64,000 nt of DNA from CAYPHA01 sp964410215 (GTDB lineage Bacteria; Calditrichota; Calditrichia; Calditrichales; CAYPHA01). Every line of letters begins with the position of its first letter. The stretch's first letter is position 1. The notes under the pieces were generated by a model. That model saw only the letters and a list, made by a program, of their open reading frames with translations, did not search any database and was not told where the DNA came from. Positions 8,867-16,943 of the stretch are shown here, one piece after another. The translations under genes and the position numbers were made by a program. The DNA is taken from positions 1-64,000 of the forward strand of contig CAYPHA010000018.1 in NCBI GenBank assembly GCA_964410215.1. The letters are read 5' to 3'.

Positions 8867-9337
8867 ATGAAAACACTGAAAGACTTATTGACCGTCGCTA
8901 TACAACAGGAAATCAACGCCCAGAAATTGTACCGGCATGCAATGACCCTTGTCGAGGGCGATGAGGCAAAAAATTTTCTGAAAGAACTGGCGGATGCGGA
9001 AGTAGAACACGAAAAACTGCTGTTCAATATCCGTGAAACCGGTATGTTCGATCTCGATGTCGAAATTACAGATCCTGAGCTTCTGAAAGTTGCGGAGGTG
9101 TCCCATACGACCGATGAGGAAAACTTCAGCACGGATTGGTCCATGGAAAAAATACTGGATCTGGCTCTGAAAAGGGAATACCGGGCGCAACAGATGTATG
9201 AGGGGGCGGCGAAGATGGTTGATGATGAGGAGGTCGTCACCCTGTTTAAAAACCTGGCCGCGGAAGAGGGGAATCATCATAAGAATATCGAGCGTAAATT
9301 CGATCTGCTGACAGGTTCCATGGGCCCGGAGATTTAA
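8867..9337 (+). CDS. Ferritin-like/rubrerythrin-type diiron protein
   Basis: A 156-residue four-helix-bundle protein with duplicated iron-ligand patterns: EINAQKLY and EVEHEKLL in the first half, EYRAQQMYEGA and EEGNHHKNIE in the second. It lacks the C-terminal rubredoxin domain of classical rubrerythrins, so it belongs to the short ferritin-family proteins thought to deal with peroxide or iron. A stop at 9337 is followed by an inverted CACGAAG repeat region. A second iron-storage gene lies at 28473-28973. Confidence 0.88.
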   Translation: MKTLKDLLTVAIQQEINAQKLYRHAMTLVEGDEAKNFLKELADAEVEHEKLLFNIRETGMFDLDVEITDPELLKVAEVSHTTDEENFSTDWSMEKILDLALKREYRAQQMYEGAAKMVDDEEVVTLFKNLAAEEGNHHKNIERKFDLLTGSMGPEI

Positions 9338-9347
9338 GGATTTGTTA

Positions 9348-9511
9348 CACGAAGGTCCACCGAGGAGCCACGAAGGACCACGAAGGGAAAACCCGGGTTG
9401 GGTTCGTTGGCGCAGATAAGATCATGGTGAAACGGATCAGCGTTTAATATGGTTTCTCCTTAATAATAGAATAAATCTTCGTGTAGCTTCGTGCCTTCGT
9501 GCTTCTTCGTG
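9348..9511. repeat. Inverted CACGAAG / CTTCGTG repeat clusters
   Basis: The left arm has four CACGAAGG-like units at about 9348, 9358 (degenerate, CACCGAGG), 9369 and 9379. The right arm has four CTTCGTG units at 9477, 9487, 9495 and 9505. Most units sit 10-11 bp apart, about one helical turn. The arms are reverse complements around a ~90-bp centre, so the transcript could form a long imperfect hairpin. The element fills the space between two convergent genes and may act as a bidirectional terminator or be a mobile intergenic repeat. Confidence 0.8.
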
Positions 9512-9526
9512 ATATAACGATTTCAA

Positions 9527-11275
9527 CTAAAGGGGATTATAAACCGCATCAATCAATACCGCCAGGGAAGCGCGGGTAAGCTTTGCATCCGCGGCATGCC
9601 GCCTGTCCATACGCCTCATAACCTTATCAACGGGTATACCATAAAGCGCACACATAATCTGGGCGGCGGATTCTGGCGTTGGCCTAAACGGTACTTGTTC
9701 CGTCTTGAAATCGATATTGCGATCCTTTACAACTGCCGCTATGGTAGCCAGGAATTCCTTATTATCGACAACCTCATGTGGATGAAAATGAAAACCGTTG
9801 GCCCAGTCCTTACTGACGGGTTCGCCCTTCATAATCCCCGATAAGCCGACGCGTTGTACCGCCTGGAACCAGGAATCAGCGGGTGTCGTGTCATTAAAGG
9901 GCAGAAGCCAGCATCCGGCGTCGAGAAGCGTTTGCTGGAGTTCTTTCACATTCAGGTCTGCCGGATTAATTCCCTTCAAAGCGCATAATGCGGCAGCCGC
10001 TCCCGCAGCCTGCCCGAGTTGCATAACGACGGGCTGAAGACGCGTACAACCGTTCACGACATGTGAAACGGAAATGCTTTTTTCAGCAACCAGCAGTCCG
10101 CCGGTCACTTCGGGAACCAGGCAGCCGTAGGGCACGCTGAATGCCGGTATCGGCGGAAAAACTTCCGGTTCCGGCAGGTCAGCCGTATCATGGTGGTGGT
10201 CCAGAGGGTAGTCACCGACGGCGACGGCATCACGAAAGGGGAAATGATCCGGAGCAGAATAGGGATCCAGAATATCATTCAATGTAAGTGTCGTCCGGCC
10301 TTTCAAACGTCTGCTTTCCCGGTGGTAGGGTATCAGGGGCAGCCGGTCCCCGGTCGGGAATTCTTCTTCCGCCAGCCCGAGATGACGGAAACCCAGTTCC
10401 TGCTGGATGAAGTATACAAAACAGAGGGTATGCCGCCTGGCGTCCTCCCAGGCCCGCTGACGTTCTTCCGATGACATTTCAAGTGCGTTGATATAGTAAT
10501 CATTTCCCTGGTTCGGCCAGTTGATCATGAACCTGTTGTTGGGGAGACGCCCGTATTCCAGCATCTGTTCGGCACTGACCAGACGCTGCTTATCAGCATC
10601 AGCGAAATCCCTGCAACAATTCCGGAACCGTTCCGGATTATATCCCTCCGGTTTTTCTACCAGGTGGGGGCTGCCTTCCCGGAGAATGGCGACGTATGTC
10701 AAATCCTGTATAAAATGATCTCCCGAAACGGGAGCCGGTGATTCACCGTATTCCGCCCGGGATTCCCGGCCGGAGCGCCAGGCGGCGCCGGAAGCGGCCA
10801 GTACATCGCCCAATTCTGTGCAATCAACGGTTATTCCGGCTGATATATCTGTTCTCTGTCCTTTTCCATCATGAAAAAGAGCGCCCCGGACGATGCCGTT
10901 CTCACAGACAACTTCCAGAAGTTTATACCTTTTCAGAACGGTTATGCTTGTTTCAGCGGCCACCATGTTGTGGAACAGGTTATTCCCAACACGCGGTTCA
11001 AAACAGGCGTGGCTGACCCAGCCGGTTTTCAGCCGGTCGGCACCTCCGTAATGTGTATAGAGGGCTTCACGGAATTCGCCCCACAATCCGGAAGGGAGCC
11101 GGTGGTTTCCGTCAACGGCGCTTACACCGGCCGCGGTAAGCATACCGCCGAGCCAGCTGGTTTCTTCAACAAGGATGACCTGTGCGCCCAGGCGTGCAGC
11201 CTGGATGGCGGCGCATGTTCCGCTGGCGCTTCCACCGGCAATCAACACGTCCGTATTATACTTTAAAGTATTCAT
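9527..11275 (-). CDS. FAD-dependent oxidoreductase (FAD_oxidored family)
   Basis: 582 residues. The N-terminus carries a dinucleotide-binding beta-alpha-beta unit, DVLIAGGSASGTCAAIQAARLGAQVILVEE, then WLGGMLTAAGVSAVDGN as in the FAD-dependent family that includes many secreted or cytoplasmic sugar-related oxidoreductases of FCB bacteria. A second FAD-contact stretch is LVAEKSISVSHVVNGCTRLQPVVMQLGQAAGAAAALC. Residues ~450-582 form an extra C-terminal region, including an AKLTRASLAVLIDAV stretch reminiscent of SLH-like helices. The substrate is unknown. No signal peptide is seen. It converges with the rubrerythrin-like gene. Confidence 0.85.
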   Translation of the reverse strand: MNTLKYNTDVLIAGGSASGTCAAIQAARLGAQVILVEETSWLGGMLTAAGVSAVDGNHRLPSGLWGEFREALYTHYGGADRLKTGWVSHACFEPRVGNNLFHNMVAAETSITVLKRYKLLEVVCENGIVRGALFHDGKGQRTDISAGITVDCTELGDVLAASGAAWRSGRESRAEYGESPAPVSGDHFIQDLTYVAILREGSPHLVEKPEGYNPERFRNCCRDFADADKQRLVSAEQMLEYGRLPNNRFMINWPNQGNDYYINALEMSSEERQRAWEDARRHTLCFVYFIQQELGFRHLGLAEEEFPTGDRLPLIPYHRESRRLKGRTTLTLNDILDPYSAPDHFPFRDAVAVGDYPLDHHHDTADLPEPEVFPPIPAFSVPYGCLVPEVTGGLLVAEKSISVSHVVNGCTRLQPVVMQLGQAAGAAAALCALKGINPADLNVKELQQTLLDAGCWLLPFNDTTPADSWFQAVQRVGLSGIMKGEPVSKDWANGFHFHPHEVVDNKEFLATIAAVVKDRNIDFKTEQVPFRPTPESAAQIMCALYGIPVDKVMRRMDRRHAADAKLTRASLAVLIDAVYNPL

Positions 11276-11514
11276 AATTTTTGCAACCTGATTCGTAAGC
11301 GTGAATTTTTGCTTTAATATGAAATATAATGGAAATATCGTTATATTTGAATATAATTGAATTTAAATCATTAAAAATACTCCTAATTTTATGTATGACT
11401 TCCGGAAAGAAATCATCAGCGTATCCATTAAACGTGGGGTGACGGGTTTGCATAAGGCGGGATTCTGGTTATATTGACGATCAACAGGGAAGGCAAAGCA
11501 TTAAGGGGAGCACA

Positions 11515-14500
11515 ATGCCAATAAGGAAAATATCAGCTAAACAGCCGACATTTGAATTTCACATTAAAAAGGCCAGTCGGGAAAAATACCGGTTTGATGA
11601 GACTTTTTTTTCCATAACCGGTGAAGTGATCTTTGCAAATTTTAACGCCGCACGCCAGTTTGCTTATCTGATCAATCGTGAAAAAGATTTCCAGGATCCG
11701 ACTGAGAAAGCGGTCCAGGCAAGCGAAATCAATGCCATGGGCCTGCTCGATGAAATTATGCATTTTCTGATTGAAAAGTACCGGGAGGCGTTTAATCCGG
11801 CTTTATTTGATAAAATCGAAAATCTGCTTATCAAGAATTTCGGACGTGATAAAACCCAGGAATTACTGGAAACGTTTGCTGCGGATTTCCCTACGACGGA
11901 AGTCTACAGATCAGACAGTACGGTGAAGGACTATCTTGACGGCTACACGGGTGATCTTTCCAACCGTCATGTGGTGCTCGAAGAGATTATCGTTTTATGG
12001 CTGGATAATATCAATCCGTCTTATAAGCCCATAAAAGACCTGATCGATGACGGTGCGCTTTCCGAACGAACAGAATACGGGCGGATGTTTCATGAACTGG
12101 ACCGTTTTTTCCGGCAGGAGCCCCCGTTCGGACCGGAAAATCTGCCCCTTCTGGAAATGCTGTCCCTGCCGGCACGAAAGTATCCCCATTCACTTTCCGC
12201 ACAATTGGAATATATCCGTTCCCAGTGGGGCGGGATCATCGGGTCTCTCCTTTCACGGATACTGACCGGAATGGATTTCATGCGGGAAGAGCAGAAAATG
12301 CGCTTTGATGCCGGTCAGTTCGGACCCGGCCCGACCTATGTCGCGGACTTCAGCGCGACCGAATTCGAACCGGAGCAATTCAGTGCTGATCTGCACTGGA
12401 TGCCCAAAGTGGTTCTTATCGCAAAGAGCACATACGTCTGGCTGGATCAGCTCAGTAAACAATATAATAGGGAAATTTACCGGCTGGACCAGATTCCCGA
12501 TGAAGAGCTGGACAGGCTGGCCTCTTACGGTTTTACCGGTTTATGGCTGATCGGTTTATGGGAACGGAGCCAGGCTTCCAGAAAAATCAAGCAGATGCGT
12601 GGCAACCCTGAAGCCGTAGCTTCGGCCTATTCGTTGATGCGTTATGAAATTGCCGGAGACCTGGGCGGTAATCCGGCCTATCAGAATTTGCGAAATCGCG
12701 CCTGGAGGCGGGGAATCCGTCTGGCCAGTGATATGGTGCCGAATCACATGGGTATCGATTCAGACTGGGTGCTGCATCATCCGGACTGGTTTATTCAATC
12801 ACCCTACCCTCCGTTTCCGGGATATAATTTTAACTGTGAGAACCTATGTGACAACGATGACGTCCTGATTCAAATTGAAGACGGTTACTGGCATAACAGC
12901 GATGCGGCTGTCGTTTTCAAGAGGGTGGATAAACGAACCGGTGAAACCCGTTTTATCTATCATGGTAACGACGGAACCAGCATGCCCTGGAACGATACGG
13001 CCCAGCTCAACTATCTCATGCCGGAGGTCAGGGAAGCGGTTATTCAGACGATTCTTCATGTTGCCAGAAAGTTTCCTATTATCCGTTTTGATGCGGCCAT
13101 GACGCTGGCTAAAAAGCATTACGCACGGCTCTGGTTTCCCCAGCCGGGAACCGGCGGCGATATTCCGTCGAGGGCCGAGCATACTGTCAGTAAAGAAGAG
13201 TTCGACCGCCTGTTCCCGGTGGAATTCTGGCGGGAAGTCGTCGACCGTATACAGCAGGAAGTGCCGGATACCCTGCTGCTGGCCGAGGCATTCTGGATGA
13301 TGGAAGGCTATTTCGTGCGGTCGCTTGGCATGCACCGTGTCTATAACAGTGCCTTTATGAACATGCTTAAAAATGAAGAAAATGAAAAATACCGGAAATC
13401 GATCCGCAATGTACTGGAGTTTAATCCCCAGATACTGAAACGGTATGTTAATTTTATGAACAACCCGGACGAGGACACGGCGATTGCGCAATTCGGGAAA
13501 GATGACAAATATTTCGGTGTATGCGTCCTCATGGCAACGATGCCGGGTTTACCCATGTTCGGCCATGGACAGGTGGAAGGATACCATGAGAAATATGGTA
13601 TGGAGTACAGACGGTCTTACTGGGATGAACCGGTTGATGAGCACCTGGTCCACCGTCATGAACGAGAAATTTTCCCGCTTCTGAAACGAAGGTACCTGTT
13701 CAGTGACGTGGAGCATTTTCTGCTTTATGACCTGTACACGCCTGATGGTGATGTCAATGAAAATGTATATGCTTACAGTAACCGTGCCGGAGATGAGCGG
13801 ACACTGGTCCTTTACAACAATAAATTCGATGAAGCGGTTGGCTGGGTAAAGCAATCCGCCGCATACATCGATGACGGCGACCTTCACCAGCGGGTGCTGG
13901 CAGAGGGACTGGAGCTCGAGACTGATGACAGCATGTTTGTCATTTTCCGTGATCAGATCAGCGGTCTGGAATTCATCCGTTCCAACAATGAACTCTGGGA
14001 ACAGGGGATGTACCTCGAACTGGGCGCCTTTAAATATCATGTCTTTCTGGACTTCAGGCAGGTCAGGCGCACCGATGCGCGTCCCTATGATATGCTAACC
14101 CTGCACCTTAACGGGCGGGGCGTTCCCTCTGTAGAAAAGCGCATGGACGAATTCCTGGTTCAGCCGATAATCGACGCTTTCGAAGAATGTATCAATCCCG
14201 GTAGCTTGCGATGGTTATGCGAACCGCTCCGGAATCATAAAAAAACCGAAATAGTCGCGGATGAATTCAACACAAAGTTAGTAAATCTTTCGCATACGAT
14301 TTCTGATTTCGAAAATATCGCGAAAATATCCGAAAAGCGCATTGAACGGCATGTTGAGCAATATCTGCAATCGCTCGAAATTGCCGATCATCTCTTTGAA
14401 AATGAGCGTATCCTGATCAAAATAAAACGTAAACTTAAGGACTTCATACCTGACAAACTGACGCCGGAGCTGGATTTCTGGCGGGTGCGGATGACAGGAC

Positions 14501-14979
14501 ATTTCCTGGAGGCTATCGCGGTACAGACCGACTATTCTGCGGAAGAAATTTTCACTAACTGGTACCTCGACCGGGCCATACAGCGTAATTTTATGGCCCT
14601 TGGCGCGAAAGAGGCGGAAGCGGCAGCGGATGCCCTGCTTCTGCGCTGCCTGACTACTTGTTGCGATACGTCGATTTTCGATATGAAAAGCCCGCTGGGA
14701 GCCAGCTTTGAGCTGATGTTTTCACAAAGCTGTATTCAGAAATATCTGAACTTCAATACTTATGAAAACGTGGTCTATTTTAATAAAGAAAAATTTGAGC
14801 ACCTGCTTCTTTGGATGCTGATTACATATCTTTTCAGGTGGCATGAGATACAAAAACCGAGTAAAACCAGGATGACCAATTTTATCAACAATGCCGGCAG
14901 ACGAATGCTGGATTTGATTAAACAGGCTGATTCAGCCGGCTACCAGTTGAAAGAATTCATGTTAAGTATGGAATCCTGA
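11515..14979 (+). CDS. Very large GH13 alpha-amylase-family enzyme
   Basis: 1154 residues, about twice a normal alpha-amylase. The four GH13 regions are visible: I DMVPNHMG (Asp407), II IRFDAAMTLAKKH (nucleophile Asp526), III LLLAEAFW (acid/base Glu591) and IV FMNNPDED (Asp652). Region IV has Pro where most members have His before the Asp. Around this core lie ~300 N-terminal and ~350 C-terminal residues of no recognised family. There is no signal peptide, so it should act in the cytoplasm, perhaps on storage polyglucan. The gene precedes the polyphosphate operon on the same strand, 103 nt upstream of the Nudix gene. The preceding 239 nt (11276-11514) is AT-rich with no recognised gene. Confidence 0.85.
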   Translation: MPIRKISAKQPTFEFHIKKASREKYRFDETFFSITGEVIFANFNAARQFAYLINREKDFQDPTEKAVQASEINAMGLLDEIMHFLIEKYREAFNPALFDKIENLLIKNFGRDKTQELLETFAADFPTTEVYRSDSTVKDYLDGYTGDLSNRHVVLEEIIVLWLDNINPSYKPIKDLIDDGALSERTEYGRMFHELDRFFRQEPPFGPENLPLLEMLSLPARKYPHSLSAQLEYIRSQWGGIIGSLLSRILTGMDFMREEQKMRFDAGQFGPGPTYVADFSATEFEPEQFSADLHWMPKVVLIAKSTYVWLDQLSKQYNREIYRLDQIPDEELDRLASYGFTGLWLIGLWERSQASRKIKQMRGNPEAVASAYSLMRYEIAGDLGGNPAYQNLRNRAWRRGIRLASDMVPNHMGIDSDWVLHHPDWFIQSPYPPFPGYNFNCENLCDNDDVLIQIEDGYWHNSDAAVVFKRVDKRTGETRFIYHGNDGTSMPWNDTAQLNYLMPEVREAVIQTILHVARKFPIIRFDAAMTLAKKHYARLWFPQPGTGGDIPSRAEHTVSKEEFDRLFPVEFWREVVDRIQQEVPDTLLLAEAFWMMEGYFVRSLGMHRVYNSAFMNMLKNEENEKYRKSIRNVLEFNPQILKRYVNFMNNPDEDTAIAQFGKDDKYFGVCVLMATMPGLPMFGHGQVEGYHEKYGMEYRRSYWDEPVDEHLVHRHEREIFPLLKRRYLFSDVEHFLLYDLYTPDGDVNENVYAYSNRAGDERTLVLYNNKFDEAVGWVKQSAAYIDDGDLHQRVLAEGLELETDDSMFVIFRDQISGLEFIRSNNELWEQGMYLELGAFKYHVFLDFRQVRRTDARPYDMLTLHLNGRGVPSVEKRMDEFLVQPIIDAFEECINPGSLRWLCEPLRNHKKTEIVADEFNTKLVNLSHTISDFENIAKISEKRIERHVEQYLQSLEIADHLFENERILIKIKRKLKDFIPDKLTPELDFWRVRMTGHFLEAIAVQTDYSAEEIFTNWYLDRAIQRNFMALGAKEAEAAADALLLRCLTTCCDTSIFDMKSPLGASFELMFSQSCIQKYLNFNTYENVVYFNKEKFEHLLLWMLITYLFRWHEIQKPSKTRMTNFINNAGRRMLDLIKQADSAGYQLKEFMLSMES

Positions 14980-15082
14980 GAAGGTTTATATTGTTGCTAA
15001 TAAAAAGGTGACACTTTTTCTTTATTTTTTGTATCGTTGGATTGCCTTGATAAATGCCTTGAACAGGAGTCGTAAGGCCTAG

Positions 15083-15523
15083 ATGATCGAATACAGGGGT
15101 ACCGTAAAACAAGTGATTTATCCACAGGCCGCTGCACTTCCTTTTCGATACATTAATGAAGGTCTGGAAATTCTGCTGATAACATCACGTAAAGCGAAGC
15201 GGTGGATCATCCCCAAGGGTTTACTGGAGGAAGGGCTTTCACCGGTTGAGCTGGCGGCCAAGGAAGCCTGGGAAGAAGCCGGCATATCAGGAAATATTTC
15301 CATGCAGTCCCTTGGAGAATACGAATATGAAAAATGGAATGGCGTCTGCAGAGTTAACGTCTTTTCATTATGTGTCCTTAATGTCCTTGATACATGGCCC
15401 GAGGATAGTTTCCGGTTTCGTAAATGGTTCCCTGCCGATGAGGCTGTGGGCCTGGTCGAGCATGACGGATTAAAACGCATATTGGTGCATTTTATACAAA
15501 AACATCACAAAATTACGGTATAA
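15083..15523 (+). CDS. Nudix hydrolase (possible diphosphoinositol/dinucleoside polyphosphate type)
   Basis: 146 residues with a Nudix box at 46-68, GLLEEGLSPVELAAKEAWEEAGI. The core E-A-W-E-E-x-G residues that bind metal are present; Lys60 replaces the usual Arg, and Leu52 stands where many boxes have Glu. The preceding WIIPKG and the FRFRKWFPADEAV segment resemble the DIPP/ApnA-hydrolase subgroup. It begins a tight run of plus-strand genes (27-nt gap to the CheD-HDOD gene) leading to polyphosphate kinase, so a substrate with linked phosphates is plausible but not shown. Confidence 0.88.
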   Translation: MIEYRGTVKQVIYPQAAALPFRYINEGLEILLITSRKAKRWIIPKGLLEEGLSPVELAAKEAWEEAGISGNISMQSLGEYEYEKWNGVCRVNVFSLCVLNVLDTWPEDSFRFRKWFPADEAVGLVEHDGLKRILVHFIQKHHKITV

Positions 15524-15550
15524 TGGAAGTGAATTAATGGAAAATGGATC

Positions 15551-16915
15551 ATGAACGTTTCAACAATGCGATTGGAAACAGTTGGTTCCGGTAATTTTGT
15601 CGTAAGCAAAACACGTCCAGGCGCGCTTCAGAGTCACCTGGGGACCTGTGTGGGGGTCGTTATTTTTGACCGGGAAAAGGATGTCGGCGGGATGTATCAT
15701 ATCATTCTGCCGGAGCCGGTAGGGGACGGGCCGGTCTGGGAACCCCTGAATTATGCGAAATCCGGAATGCCATTATTCCTGGAAGCACTTTATGAAAAGG
15801 GTGCTGTAAAAGAAAACCTCGAAGCCGTTATCGCCGGTGGCGCCCTGATCGGCCACATTTCCATGAGCGACCTGAACCTCGACCTTGGCGGGAAATCGGC
15901 GGATATCGTTTTGGAGTTCCTTAAACGGGAAGGGATCAGCATAATCGGTTCCGAAACGGGCGGCTATTTCAGTTGCAGACTGGTAGTCAACCTCAGAAAC
16001 TGGGAAACCTTTATCGAACCGCTTGGTGAACGGAAGGATTCAGAAAACGGAGAAATCCGGAAACTGACGACGGAGGATATCGATACCATCATTTCCCGAA
16101 TACGGCCCATCCCCCAGGTGGCGCTTAAGGTATTCCGGATGATGAATTCAAAAGAATACAATATGCATGAAATTGCACTGGAAATTAGAAAAGACCAGAT
16201 TCTTGGTGCAAAAGTCATCAACCTGAGCAATACCGCCTTCTTTAATCCGCGGGGTAATGTCGGCTCTATCGATCAGGCTCTTATTTTACTGGGTGAAAAA
16301 CGCCTGTTACAGATCATTCTCAGTTCATCCATCGAACTTTTTTTTCAGGACTCGGCAAAAGGATATTCGCTATGTAAAGGAGGACTCTATCACCATTCCG
16401 TAGGAACGGCCATTGCCGCTGAGAACCTGGCCAAAATGACAGGTGTCGTGTTGCCCGATGTCGCCTATACAGCCGGTTTGCTGCATGATATTGGTAAAGT
16501 GGTTCTGGACCAGCATGTGGCGGAAGCGTATCCCTTATTTTACAGGCAACTCTATACAGACGAAAAAGATTCGGTGGAAGTCGAAGCGAACCTCATGGGG
16601 TTCAGCCATCCTGCGGCCGGTGAACGCCTGGCCACGTTATGGGAACTGCCCGATCCACTGGTTGACGTCATCAAAAATCATCATAACCCGGAAGAGGCGG
16701 AAACAAATCCGGAACTGGTACATTTGGTTTATCTGGCTGACCTGATGATGTCCAGGTTCCGGGTAATAAATGAACTGGAACGTATGGATACAGGAGGTCT
16801 TGTAACCAGCATGCGACGGGTGGGCCTGAAAAAGGAAGATCTGCCTAAACTGGTCGATGCTATTCCATGGACCATGTTTAATGAACAACATGAAGATGAT
16901 GAAAGTATAAGGTAA
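15551..16915 (+). CDS. CheD-HDOD fusion protein
   Basis: 454 residues in two parts. Residues ~8-165 match CheD, the receptor glutamine deamidase: LGTCVGVVIFD with Cys33, then GGMYHIILP with His50, spaced 17 residues apart as in known CheD. The residue six before the Cys is Gln27 rather than the catalytic Thr. Residues ~175-400 form an HDOD signalling domain (ISRIRPIPQVALKVFRMMNS, LGEKRLLQIILSSS, HHSVGTAIAAENLAK, TAGLLHDIGKVVLDQ). No chemotaxis gene is nearby. Its place between Nudix and ppk1 suggests a role in the energy/stress operon rather than chemotaxis. The partner that CheD would act on is unknown. Confidence 0.85.
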   Translation: MNVSTMRLETVGSGNFVVSKTRPGALQSHLGTCVGVVIFDREKDVGGMYHIILPEPVGDGPVWEPLNYAKSGMPLFLEALYEKGAVKENLEAVIAGGALIGHISMSDLNLDLGGKSADIVLEFLKREGISIIGSETGGYFSCRLVVNLRNWETFIEPLGERKDSENGEIRKLTTEDIDTIISRIRPIPQVALKVFRMMNSKEYNMHEIALEIRKDQILGAKVINLSNTAFFNPRGNVGSIDQALILLGEKRLLQIILSSSIELFFQDSAKGYSLCKGGLYHHSVGTAIAAENLAKMTGVVLPDVAYTAGLLHDIGKVVLDQHVAEAYPLFYRQLYTDEKDSVEVEANLMGFSHPAAGERLATLWELPDPLVDVIKNHHNPEEAETNPELVHLVYLADLMMSRFRVINELERMDTGGLVTSMRRVGLKKEDLPKLVDAIPWTMFNEQHEDDESIR

Positions 16916-16943
16916 TACTTTTTTTACCTGATTAAAGGACATT

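Noticed and set aside
11256..11453. A 65-codon frame upstream of the FAD oxidoreductase
   Set aside because: No Shine-Dalgarno, no family pattern, overlap with a clear gene and AT-rich composition point to chance.
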